Below are positions 41,201 to 52,369 of a DNA stretch of 64,000 nt, piece by piece. How positions within the stretch are numbered: the stretch's first letter is position 1; each line of letters starts with the position of its first letter. Origin of the DNA: Fistularia commersonii (Eukaryota; Chordata; Actinopteri; Syngnathiformes; Fistulariidae); the NCBI GenBank assembly GCA_037954325.1, contig JBBMNZ010000006.1, positions 5,300,001-5,364,000 of the forward strand, given 5' to 3'. The position numbers and the translations under genes were made by a program. The notes beneath the pieces are model-generated. The model ran no database searches. It had not been told where the DNA came from and saw only the letters and a list, made by a program, of their open reading frames with translations.

Positions 41201-44200
41201 AGCTGGAAAGGAATCTTTAGTTATTTAAACTCTGAACAAAAAAGCTTCAACTCAGTGAGATAAGCTCTTTTTGACCCTATTGTTATATCTTTTCAAAATG
41301 TCCCAGGATCACAATGATTTTGACATATATGGTGCAGAATCATGTCCTTTTAAACATATTTCAGCACCAGTAAGCAGCTGGAAAGGAATCTTTAGTTATT
41401 TACACTCTGAACAAAAAAGCTTCAACTCAGTCAGATAAGCTCTTTTTGACCTAATGGCTATATCTTTTCAATATCCTGCTGGATTAAATTGATTTTGACA
41501 TATATTGTGCAGAATCGTGTCCTTTTCAACAAATTTCAATATCGGCAAGCTGGTAGAAAGGAATCTTTAGTTATTTACACTACGAACAAAAAAGCTTCAA
41601 CTCGGTCAGATAAGCTCTTTATGACCCTATGGCTATATCTTTTCAAAATGTCCCAGGATCACAATGATTTTGACATATATGGTGCAGAATCATGTCCTTT
41701 TAAACATATTTCAGCACCAGTAAGCTGCTACATAGGAATCTTTAGTTATTTACACTCTGAACAAAAAAGCTTCAACTCAGTGAGATAAGCTCTTTTTGAC
41801 CATATGGCTATATCTTTTAAATATGTTGCTGGATTAAAGTGATTTTATAAATATATGGTGCAGAGTCATGTCCTTTTAAACATATTTCAGCACCAGTAAG
41901 CTGCTAGAAAAGAATCTTTAGTCATTTACACTCGGAACAAAAAAGGTTCAACTCAGTGAGATAAGCTCTTTTTGACCATATGGCTATATCTTTTCAAAAT
42001 GTTGCAGGATCACAATGATTTTGACTTATATTATACAGAATCAAGCCCTTTTCAACATATTTCAGCACCAGCAAGCTGCTAGAATTGAAACTTTAGTTAT
42101 TTACATTCTGTTTCAAAAAAGCTTCAACTCAGTGAGATAAACACTTTTTGACCATATGGCTATATCGTTTCAAAATGTTGCAGGATCACAATGATTTTGA
42201 CTTATATTATGCAGAATCAAGCCCTTTTCAACATATATCAGCACCAGCAAGCTGCTAGAATGGAATCTTTAGTTATTATCACTCTGTTTCAAAAAAGCTT
42301 CAACTCAGTGAGATAAACACTTTTTGACCGTATGGCTATATCTTTTCAAAATGTTGCAGGATCACAATGATTTTGACATATATGGTGCAGAATCATGTCC
42401 TTTTAAACATATTTCAGCACCAGTAAGCTGCTACAAAGGAATCTTTAGTTATTTACACTCTGAACAAAAAAGCTTCAACTCAGTGAGATAAGCTCTTTTT
42501 GACCATATGGGTATATCTTTTAAATATGTTGCTGGATTAAAGTGATTTTATAAATATATGGTGCAGAATCATGTCCTTTTAAACATATTTCAGCACCAGT
42601 AAGCTGCCAAAAAATAATCTTTAGTTATTTACACTCGGAACAAAAAAGGTTCAACTCAGTGAGATAAGCTCTTTTTGACCATATGGCTATATCTTTTCAA
42701 TATGTTGCTGGGTTAAAGTGATTTTGACATATATTTTGCAGAATCGTGTCCTTTTCAACATATTTAAATATCAGCAAGCTGCTAGAAAAGAATCTTTAGT
42801 TATTTACACTCTGAACAAAAACGCTTAAACTTTGTGAGATAAGGTCTTTTTGATCAAATGGCTATATCTTTTCAATATGTTGCAGGATCACAATGATTTT
42901 GACATATATGGTGCAGAATCATGTCCTTTTAAACATATTTCAGCACCAGTAAGCAGCTGGAAAGGAATCTTTAGTTATTTAAACTCTGAACAAAAAAGCT
43001 TCAACTCAGTGAGATAAGCTCTTTTTGACCAAATGGCTATATCGTTTCAAAATGTTGCAGGATCACAATGATTTTGACATATATGGTGCAGAATCATGTC
43101 CTTTTCAACATATTTCAGCACCAGTAAGCTGCTAAAAAGGAATCTTTAGTTATTTACACTCGGAACAAAAAAGGTTCAACTCAGTGAGATAAGCTCTTTT
43201 TGACCATATGGCTATATCTTTTCAATATGTTGCTGGGTTAAAGTGATTTTGACATATATTTTGCAGAATCGTGTCCTTTTCAACATATTTAAATATCAGC
43301 AAGCTGCTAGAAAAGAATCTTTAGTTATTTACACTCTGAACAAAAACGCTTAAACTTTGTGAGATAAGCTCTTTTTGACCCTATGGTTATATGTTTTCAA
43401 AATGTCCCAGGATCACAATGATTTTGACATATATGGTGCAGAATCATGTCCTTTTAAACATATTTCAGCACCAGTAAGCAGCTGGAAAGGAATCTTTAGT
43501 TATTTACACTCTGAACAAAAAAGCTTCAACTCAGTGAGATAAGCTCTTTTTGACCAAATGGCTATATCTTTTCAAAATGTTGCAGGATCACAATGATTTT
43601 GACATGTATGGTGCAGAATTATGTCCTTTTTAACATATTTCAATATCAGCAAGCTGCTCGAAAGGTATCTTTAGTTATTTACACTCTGAACAAAAAAGCT
43701 TCAACTCAGTCAGATAAGCTCTTTTTGACCTAATGGCTATATCTTTTCAATATCTTGCTGGATTAAATTGATTTTGACATATATTTTGTGGAATCGTGTC
43801 CTTTTCAACATATTTCAATTTCGGCATGCTGCTAGAAAAGAATCTTTAGTTATTTACACTACGAACAAAAAAGCTTCAACTCGGTCAGATAAACTCTTTA
43901 TGACCCTATGGCTATATCTTTTCAAAATGTCCCAGGATCACAATGATTTTGACATATATGGTGCAGAATCATGTCCTTTTAAACATATTTCAGCACCAGT
44001 AAGCAGCTGGAAAGGAATCTTTAGTTATTTAAACTCTGAACAAAAAAGCTTCAACTCAGTGAGATAAGCTCTTTTTGACCCTATTGTTATATCTTTTCAA
44101 AATGTCCCAGGATCACAATGATTTTGACATATATGGTGCAGAATCATGTCCTTTTAAACATATTTCAGCACCAGTAAGCAGCTGGAAAGGAATCTTTAGT

Positions 44201-47200
44201 TATTTACACTCTGAACAAAAAAGCTTCAACTCAGTCAGATAAGCTCTTTTTGACCTAATGGCTATATCTTTTCAATATCCTGCTGGATTAAATTGATTTT
44301 GACATATATTGTGCAGAATCGTGTCCTTTTCAACAAATTTCAATATCGGCAAGCTGGTAGAAAGGAATCTTTAGTTATTTACACTACGAACAAAAAAGCT
44401 TCAACTCGGTCAGATAAGCTCTTTATGACCCTATGGCTATATCTTTTCAAAATGTCCCAGGATCACAATGATTTTGACATATATGGTGCAGAATCATGTC
44501 CTTTTAAACATATTTCAGCACCAGTAAGCTGCTACATAGGAATCTTTAGTTATTTACACTCTGAACAAAAAAGCTTCAACTCAGTGAGATAAGCTCTTTT
44601 TGACCATATGGCTATATCTTTTAAATATGTTGCTGGATTAAAGTGATTTTATAAATATATGGTGCAGAGTCATGTCCTTTTAAACATATTTCAGCACCAG
44701 TAAGCTGCTAGAAAAGAATCTTTAGTCATTTACACTCGGAACAAAAAAGGTTCAACTCAGTGAGATAAGCTCTTTTTGACCATATGGCTATATCTTTTCA
44801 AAATGTTGCAGGATCACAATGATTTTGACTTATATTATACAGAATCAAGCCCTTTTCAACATATTTCAGCACCAGCAAGCTGCTAGAATTGAAACTTTAG
44901 TTATTTACATTCTGTTTCAAAAAAGCTTCAACTCAGTGAGATAAACACTTTTTGACCATATGGCTATATCGTTTCAAAATGTTGCAGGATCACAATGATT
45001 TTGACTTATATTATGCAGAATCAAGCCCTTTTCAACATATATCAGCACCAGCAAGCTGCTAGAATGGAATCTTTAGTTATTATCACTCTGTTTCAAAAAA
45101 GCTTCAACTCAGTGAGATAAACACTTTTTGACCGTATGGCTATATCTTTTCAAAATGTTGCAGGATCACAATGATTTTGACATATATGGTGCAGAATCAT
45201 GTCCTTTTAAACATATTTCAGCACCAGTAAGCTGCTACAAAGGAATCTTTAGTTATTTACACTCTGAACAAAAAAGCTTCAACTCAGTGAGATAAGCTCT
45301 TTTTGACCATATGGGTATATCTTTTAAATATGTTGCTGGATTAAAGTGATTTTATAAATATATGGTGCAGAATCATGTCCTTTTAAACATATTTCAGCAC
45401 CAGTAAGCTGCCAAAAAATAATCTTTAGTTATTTACACTCGGAACAAAAAAGGTTCAACTCAGTGAGATAAGCTCTTTTTGACCATATGGCTATATCTTT
45501 TCAATATGTTGCTGGGTTAAAGTGATTTTGACATATATTTTGCAGAATCGTGTCCTTTTCAACATATTTAAATATCAGCAAGCTGCTAGAAAAGAATCTT
45601 TAGTTATTTACACTCTGAACAAAAACGCTTAAACTTTGTGAGATAAGGTCTTTTTGATCAAATGGCTATATCTTTTCAATATGTTGCAGGATCACAATGA
45701 TTTTGACATATATGGTGCAGAATCATGTCCTTTTAAACATATTTCAGCACCAGTAAGCAGCTGGAAAGGAATCTTTAGTTATTTAAACTCTGAACAAAAA
45801 AGCTTCAACTCAGTGAGATAAGCTCTTTTTGACCAAATGGCTATATCGTTTCAAAATGTTGCAGGATCACAATGATTTTGACATATATGGTGCAGAATCA
45901 TGTCCTTTTCAACATATTTCAATATCAGCAAGCTGCTAGAAAGGAATCTTTAGTTATTTACACTGTGTTATCAAAAACCTTCAACTCAGTGAGATAAGCA
46001 CTTTTTGACCATATGGCTATATCTTTTCAATATGTTGCAAAATCACTATGATATTGACTTATATAATGCAGAATCACGTCCTTTTCAACATATTTCAGAA
46101 CCAGCAAGCTGCTAGAAAGGAATCTTTAGTTATTTACACTGTGTTATCAAAAACCTTCAACTCAGTGAGATAAGCACTATTTGACCATATGGCTATATCT
46201 TTTCAATATGTTGCAGGATCACAATGATATTGACTTATATTATGCAGAATCAAGCCCTTTTCAACATGTTTCAGCACCAGCAAGCTGCTAGAAAGGAATC
46301 TTTAGTTATTTACACTCGATATCAAAAACGCTTCAACTCAGTGAGATAAGCAATTTTTGACCATATGGCTATATCTTTTCAATATGTTACAGGATCACAA
46401 TGATATTCACTTATATTATGCAGAATCACGTCCTTTTCAACATATTTCAGCACCAGCAAGCTGCTAGAAAGGAATCTTTAGTTATTTACACTGTGTTATC
46501 AAAAACCTTCAACTCAGTGAGATAAGCACTTTTTGACCATATGGCAATATCTTTTAAATATGTTGCAGGATCACAATGATATTGACTTATATTGTGCAGA
46601 ATCACATCCTTTTCAACATATTTCAGCACCAGCAGGCTGCTAGAAAGGAATCTTTAGTTATTTTCGCTCGATATCAAAAACGCTCTAACTCAGTGACATA
46701 AGCAATTTTTGACCATATGGCTATATCTTTTCAATATGTTGCAGGATCACAATGATATTTACTTATATTATGCAAAATCAGGTCCTTTTCAACATATTCC
46801 AGAACCAGCAAGCTGCTAGAAAAGAATCTTTAGTTATTTACACTGTGGTATCAAAAACCTTCAACTCAGTGAGATAAGCACTATTTTACCATATGGCTAT
46901 ATCTTTTCAATATGTTGCAGGATCACAATTATATTGACTTATATTATGCAGAAATACGTCCTTTTCAACATATTTCAGCACCAGCAAGCTGCTAGAAAGG
47001 AATATTTAGTTATTTTCACTCCATATCAAAAACGCTCTAACTCAGTGAGATAAGCAATTTTTGACCATATGGCTATATCTTTTCAATATGTTGCAGGATC
47101 ACAATGATATTGACTTATATTTTGCAGAATCACGTCCTTTTCAACATATTTCAGCACCAGCAAGCTGCTAGAAAGGAATCTTTAGTTATTTACACTGTGT

Positions 47201-48427
47201 TATCAAAAACCTTCAAATCAGTGAGATAAGCACTTTTTGACCATATGGCTATATCTTTTCAATATGTTGCAGGATCACAATGATATTTACTTATATTATG
47301 CAGAATCACGTCCTTTTCAACATATTTCAGCACCAGCAAGCTGCTAGAAAGGAATCTTTACTTATTTACACTCCATATCAAAAACGCTCTAACTCAGTGA
47401 GATAAGCAATTTCTGACCATATGGCTATATCTTTTCAATATGTTGCAGGATCACAATTATATTGACTTATATTATGCAGAAATACGTCCTTTTCAACATA
47501 TTTCAGCACCAGCAAGCTGCTAGAAAGGAATATTTAGTTATTTTCACTCCATATCAAAAACGCTCTAACTCAGTGAGATAAGCAATTTTTGACCATATGG
47601 CTATATCTTTTCAATATGTTGCAGGATCACATTGATATTGACTTATATTATGCAGAATCACGTCCTTTTCAACATATTTCAGCACCAGCAAGCTGCTAGA
47701 AAGGAATCTTTACTTATTTACACTCCATATCAAAAACGCTCTAACTCAGTGAGATAAGCAATTTTTGACCATATGGCTATATCTTTTCAATATGTTGCAG
47801 GATCACAATTATATTGACTTATATTATGCAGAATCACGTCCTTTTCAACATATTTCAGCACCAGAAAGCTGCTCGAGAGGAATCTTTACTTAATTACACT
47901 CCATATCAAAAACGCTCTAACTCAGTGAGATAAGCAATTTTTGACCATATGGCTACATCTTTTCAATATGTTGCAGGATCACAATGATATTGACTTATAT
48001 TATGCAGAATCACGTCCTTTTCAACATATTTCAGCACCAGCAAGCTGCTACAAAGGAATCTTTACTTATTTACACTCCATATCAAAAACGCTCTAACTCA
48101 GTGAGATAAGCAATTTTTGACCATATGGCTATATCTTTTCAATATGTTGCAGGATCACATTGATATTGACTTATATTATGCAGAATCACGTCCTTTTCAA
48201 CATATTTCAGCACCAGCAAGCTGCTAGAAAGGAATCTTTACTTATTTACACTCCATATCAAAAACGCTCTAACTCAGTGAGATAAGCAATTTTTGACCAT
48301 ATGGCTATATCTTTTCAATATGTTGCAGGATCACAATGATATTGACTTATATTATGCAGAATCACGTCCTTTTCAACATATTTCAGCACCAGCAAGCTGC
48401 TAGAAAGGAATCTTTAGGTATTTACAC
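38266..48427. repeat. Satellite family B, third block, up to the retroelement
   Basis: About 58 monomers. 38266-40300 is mixed B subtypes, its first part duplicating 32300-33000. 40303-45910 is a large tandem duplication listed separately. 45911-48427 is a uniform subtype with 'gatattgacttatattatg', 'cacgtccttttcaac', 'ccatatcaaaaacgctc' and 'gataagcaatttttgacc'; within it a three-monomer repeat (528 bp) is marked by 'gcagaaatacgtcc' near 46950 and 47478. The block ends at 'tatttacac' (48419-48427), where the retroelement LTR starts. Confidence 0.94.
40303..45910. repeat. Near-perfect 2804 bp (16-monomer) tandem duplication
   Basis: Copies lie at about 40303-43106 and 43107-45910. Landmarks repeat at exactly 2804 bp, for example 'taagctgctaaaaagg' at 40321/43125 and two open frames at 40964/43768 and 41489/44293 with identical translations. 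I saw no differences in the stretches compared by eye. The homology breaks at 'catatttcagcacc' against 'catatttcaatatc' near 43118/45922. Confidence 0.93.
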
Positions 48428-49013
48428 TGTTAGGGATGGTTCAAAGACTCCGGTGCGGAGCAACAAGACACGACTAGGACTCTGAAATTAGTAATAAATA
48501 TTTAATGGTTTCCAAAATACAACAGAAAAGGAGCCAAACAAGAACTGAATAAGGGACTAAGGACGACGAGCTAAACTAGCGAACAGGCTAACAAAGTGAG
48601 GCGACTAGCTTTGACGCTAGTGGACGGACCTAAGTGGCGATACAAACAAACGTTATCAATTATCGACCGGGCCACGAACAAAAGGCGAACGAACGAACTA
48701 ACAAATCTAATACAAGGATTCTTAATCTAAACTAATCTACGGTACTCAACCGGTGGGAAGGCAGTGAGTGAGGCTGGGATTCCGGTGCTTTTAGTTGTGG
48801 GCTGTGACGTTCCGGCGATGAGTCATCCGGTGCGCGCGGCTTTTAAGCTGCACCAGAAGGGTGTGGCCAATCAGCCGCAGCCACCTGTCTGCCTCACCGT
48901 CACACCACCGTCACACCACCGCACATGCCCAACCGGAATCAGAGAAGGGAGATAGAGAGGAACAGGGAAAACACAGACATTGCTTCTAGCAGCCACCACC
49001 AGCGGACGTAACA
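48428..49013 (-). repeat. 3' LTR, full length 586 bp
   Basis: On the plus strand it starts TGTTAGGG at 48428 and ends CGTAACA at 49013, giving perfect TGTTA/TAACA inverted ends. Positions 48428-48915 match the other LTR (53288-53775) with no indels and about 17 substitutions. The remaining 98 bp (48916-49013) has no counterpart there. The polypurine tract sits just beyond 49013, which supports this boundary. An 11 bp direct repeat 'tcacaccaccg' occurs at 48900-48910 and 48911-48921. The end of pol overlaps the last 28 bp. Confidence 0.92.
48501..48506 (-). terminator. Polyadenylation signal ATTAAA in 3' LTR
   Basis: Minus-strand ATTAAA (plus 'tttaat') lies 73 bp before the outer end of the 3' LTR, downstream of the inferred R start (near 48816), where a poly(A) signal for the element RNA is expected. 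ATTAAA is the commonest variant of AATAAA. The cleavage site is not defined. Confidence 0.5.
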
Positions 49014-52000
49014 GTACCCCCCCCTCTACGCGCACCTCCAGGTGCGCGAACTGCTCGATCAGGCCTCCTCTTATGGAAGTCCCTAATGAGCGTACGGTCG
49101 AGGATAAGGCGATGAGGAATCCGGCTCCTCTCTTCAGGTCCATAACCCTTCCAATCCACCAGATACTGTAATCCACGTCCCCGTTTCCGAACTTCCAACA
49201 GTCGTCGGACAGTATAAGCAGGAGCATTCTCTATGATCCTGGGTGGAGGAGGGGGACAGACGGGAGGGGCCAGTGGGCTCTCCTTAACAGGCTTTACCTG
49301 GGAGACGTGAAACGTGGGGTGGATCCGCATAGTTGCAGGCAATTTTAACCGCACCGCACTAGGGTTAACAATGCGGTCAATGGGAAAAGGTCCCACAAAC
49401 CTGGGAGCCAGCTTCCGGGATTCCACACGGAGTGGAAGGTCCCTTGCCCGGAGCCAAACCCTCTGACCAACCGAGTATTTAGGAGCTGGAGTACGATGTC
49501 GATTTGCCTGCTTCTGCATCCTTTGTGAAGCCTTCAATAAGGAAGCTCTGGCCCGTCTCCAGGTCCTTTCGCACTTTCTAATATATCCCTGGACGGAAGG
49601 AACATTGATCTCTTGCTCCTGAGAAGGAAACATAGGGGGCTGGTATCCTAAAGAACATTGGAAGGGTGAAAGTCCAGACGAAGAGTTAGACAGAGAGTTA
49701 TGTGCATATTCAATCCAAGGAAGTAGAGAACTCCATGCAGAGGGGTTCTCCGAAGTCATGCACCTGAGAAATGTCTCTAAGGACTGATTAGTTCGTTCAG
49801 TCTGACCGTTGGACTGGGGATGAAACCCAGACGTCAGACTGACCGTTGATCCTAAGGCCGAACAAAAGGCCCTCCACACCTGCGAGGTAAACTGGGGACC
49901 CCGGTCCGAAACTATGTCCACGGGTATCCCATGGAGGCGAAACACATGTAAAACCAAAAGGTCAGCCGTTTCTTTCGAGGAAGGGAGCTTAGGCAGGGCA
50001 ATAAAATGAGCAGACTTAGAGAAACGATCAACAATGGTCAGTATGGTCGTATTTCCTTGAGAGGTAGGCAACCCAGTGACAAAGTCGACTGCAATATGTG
50101 ACCAAGGTCGACGAGGCACTGGTAAAGGGTGTAGGAGACCTGTGCTGGGCTGAATGGAAGTTTTATTAGCGGAACACACAGTACAAGCGGCAACAAACTC
50201 ACAGGTATCTTTTTCAATAGTTGGCCACCAAAACTTCTTTGTGAGTACCTCTAGTGTCCGGGAGGTGCCGGGATGACATGTCACCCTAGACGAGTGGGCC
50301 CACTGGAGGACTTGGGAACGAACAGAGTCCGGTACATACAGCCGATTTGGAGGTCCACCACCCGGATCCGGGTCCTCCTCCAAAGCTCGTTGAACTACGG
50401 ATTCAATCTCCCACACAAGAGTAGCAACGACACAGGTCTCAGGTAGAATGGGTTTAGGCTCACGTGGAGTCTCCAACGTAGTGAACTGACGAGAGAGGGC
50501 GTCAGGTTTAATGTTCTTTGATCCAGGACGGTATGTCAGGGTGAAGTTAAATCTGCTGAAGAACAGTGTCCAACGGCCTTGACGGGCATTAACTCTCTTA
50601 GCCGAACGTATGTACTCCAGATTACGATGGTCGGTCCAGACAACAAACGGATGTTCAGCTCCCTCCAGCCAGTGGCGCCATTCCTCCAGTGCCATCTTCA
50701 CCGCAAGCAATTCCCTAATACCCACGTCATAGTTTCTCTCAGCAGGAGAGAGACGACGGGAGAAAAAGGCACATGGGTGGATCTTATGATCAACCGGGGA
50801 ACGTTGAGAAAGGACGGCTCCGACTCCGATGTCTGAAGCATCAACCTCCACAATGAATTGCTGAATGAGAATGGGTGCGGAGCTAAACTTGTCCTTGAGA
50901 ATATTAAAGGCTCTGTCTGCTTCAGGTGTCCATGAAAAGGTCTTGTGAACAGAGGTCAGGGAGGTGAGAGGGGCTGCAATCCTGCTGTAATCTCGGATGA
51001 AACGACGGTAGAAATTTGCAAACCCCAGGAAGCGTTGTAGTTGCTTGCGGGTTTCCGGAATTGGCCAATCCTGCACTGCGGACAGTTTCTGTGGATCCAT
51101 CCTCACTTCTCCAGCTGAGATGATGTAGCCCAAGAATGAAACTGTGGATTTGTGGAACTCACATTTCTCAGCTTTCACAAACAGGCGTTTTTTTACGAGG
51201 CGTTCAAGTACGAGACGGACATGTTGTTGGTGCTCAGCGAGACTTTGGGAGTAGATCAGAATGTCATCCAGGTAAACAAACACAAACCGATTAATCATAT
51301 CCCGAAGAACATCATTAATGAGATTCTGAAAAACTGCCGGAGCATTTGTCAAACCAAAGGGCATAACCAAATATTCAAAATGTCCAAGGGGGGTGTTGAA
51401 GGCGGTCTTCCATTCATCTCCCTGTTTAATACGAATCAGATGGTAAGCATTACAAAGATCCAGTTTTGTGAAGATGGTTGCCCCGTGCAAAGGGGTGAAG
51501 GCTGAATTGATCAAAGGAAGAGGGTATGTATTCTTCACAGTGATCTCATTAATTCCTCGGAAGTCAATGCAGGGACGTAGACTCTTATCCTTTTTATCAA
51601 CAAAAAAGAACCCCGCACCAACAGGAGAAGACGAAGGACGGATGATTCCGGCAGCCAGGGACTCTCGGATATAAGTCTCCATTGCAGTCTGTTCAGGTTT
51701 TGAAAGGTTATACAGGCGGCTAGTGGGAAGGGTGGCTCCAGGAATTAGCTCTATCGAACAATCATACGGGCGGTGTGGCGGAAGCGAAAGGGCCTTTTCT
51801 TTACTAAAAACTGGAGCTAAGTCATGGTATTCATGAGGAACTCCTTCCAAGTCTACTGCAGGAGTGGAAGGTGAAGGAACTGGACTGGCAGGTGTGAGAG
51901 CTGAATGCAGACAAGTCTCATGACATCGAGGATCCCAGGATACCACCTCCCTTTTTCTCCAATCCAAGTGTGGGTTGTGTAGCTGGAGCCACGAGTATCC

Positions 52001-52369
52001 TAAAACCAACGGAGGATTGGAGTGGTCGATCAGGTAGAAGGAGATGGTCTCTCGATGGTTTCCAGCAATCAACAGGGTAACAGGAATAGTCTTTTGGGTT
52101 ACTTGAGCGAGGTGTAGGCCATTCAAGGCTCGAATCTTCAATGGTTTAGCAAGATTTTCTACAGGTACTCCCATTTGGAGAGCTAACTGACGGTCTAGAA
52201 AACTCTCTTCAGCTCCAGAGTCGACCAGGGCTTGAAGAGGGACTGACTGATCCTGCCAACAAAGGGAAGCTTCGCACTGTAGCCGAGGTGGGGATGAAAG
52301 GGTGGCTCGGCTCAGCAGTGATTCCCCAATCACTGATGAGCCTATTCTTTTCCCAGACGGAGAGGACAA
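48986..52369 (-). CDS. Pol polyprotein: protease, RT, RNase H, integrase, chromodomain
   Basis: Open frame of 1127 codons, read in the -1 frame from gag, so the Met at 52369 need not be a true start. Domains by residue: aspartic protease with DSG at 50-52; reverse transcriptase about 230-430 with the first catalytic Asp in LDLCNAYH (303) and YLDD at 366-369; RNase H about 500-625 with Asp 510, Glu 553 and Asp 580; integrase zinc finger with His 692, His 699, Cys 729 and Cys 732; integrase core Asp 762, Asp 822, Glu 858, exactly DD35E spacing; GPF motif 993-995; chromodomain about 1052-1105. It would copy element RNA in cytoplasmic particles and integrate the DNA. Oddities: Arg 1083 replaces the conserved Trp of the chromodomain, and the segment near 500-506 before RNase H looks several residues short compared with relatives as I recall them. 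The frame runs past the polypurine tract into the 3' LTR. Confidence 0.95.
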   Translation of the reverse strand: MSSPSGKRIGSSVIGESLLSRATLSSPPRLQCEASLCWQDQSVPLQALVDSGAEESFLDRQLALQMGVPVENLAKPLKIRALNGLHLAQVTQKTIPVTLLIAGNHRETISFYLIDHSNPPLVLGYSWLQLHNPHLDWRKREVVSWDPRCHETCLHSALTPASPVPSPSTPAVDLEGVPHEYHDLAPVFSKEKALSLPPHRPYDCSIELIPGATLPTSRLYNLSKPEQTAMETYIRESLAAGIIRPSSSPVGAGFFFVDKKDKSLRPCIDFRGINEITVKNTYPLPLINSAFTPLHGATIFTKLDLCNAYHLIRIKQGDEWKTAFNTPLGHFEYLVMPFGLTNAPAVFQNLINDVLRDMINRFVFVYLDDILIYSQSLAEHQQHVRLVLERLVKKRLFVKAEKCEFHKSTVSFLGYIISAGEVRMDPQKLSAVQDWPIPETRKQLQRFLGFANFYRRFIRDYSRIAAPLTSLTSVHKTFSWTPEADRAFNILKDKFSSAPILIQQFIVEVDASDIGVGAVLSQRSPVDHKIHPCAFFSRRLSPAERNYDVGIRELLAVKMALEEWRHWLEGAEHPFVVWTDHRNLEYIRSAKRVNARQGRWTLFFSRFNFTLTYRPGSKNIKPDALSRQFTTLETPREPKPILPETCVVATLVWEIESVVQRALEEDPDPGGGPPNRLYVPDSVRSQVLQWAHSSRVTCHPGTSRTLEVLTKKFWWPTIEKDTCEFVAACTVCSANKTSIQPSTGLLHPLPVPRRPWSHIAVDFVTGLPTSQGNTTILTIVDRFSKSAHFIALPKLPSSKETADLLVLHVFRLHGIPVDIVSDRGPQFTSQVWRAFCSALGSTVSLTSGFHPQSNGQTERTNQSLETFLRCMTSENPSAWSSLLPWIEYAHNSLSNSSSGLSPFQCSLGYQPPMFPSQEQEINVPSVQGYIRKCERTWRRARASLLKASQRMQKQANRHRTPAPKYSVGQRVWLRARDLPLRVESRKLAPRFVGPFPIDRIVNPSAVRLKLPATMRIHPTFHVSQVKPVKESPLAPPVCPPPPPRIIENAPAYTVRRLLEVRKRGRGLQYLVDWKGYGPEERSRIPHRLILDRTLIRDFHKRRPDRAVRAPGGARRGGGTVTSAGGGC
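49014..49027 (-). promoter_or_regulatory. Polypurine tract for plus-strand DNA priming
   Basis: The minus strand reads AGAGGGGGGGG followed by TAC and then the LTR start TGTTACG. A purine run beside the 3' LTR is where RNase H leaves the primer for second-strand synthesis. It overlaps the 3' end of pol (Arg-Gly-Gly-Gly codons), as in other compact chromoviruses. Confidence 0.8.

Noticed and set aside
48428..48915. 488 bp as the full LTR length
   Set aside because: The matched region ends without a TG/CA inverted end or polypurine tract. The extended left copy gives TGTTA/TAACA ends and a polypurine tract beside 49013.
48871..49227. Minus-strand 118-codon frame, and plus-strand frames at 48764, 48980, 50579, 51152, 51468, 52288, 52576 and 53624
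   Set aside because: Alternative frames of the LTR, pol or gag with no recognisable domain.
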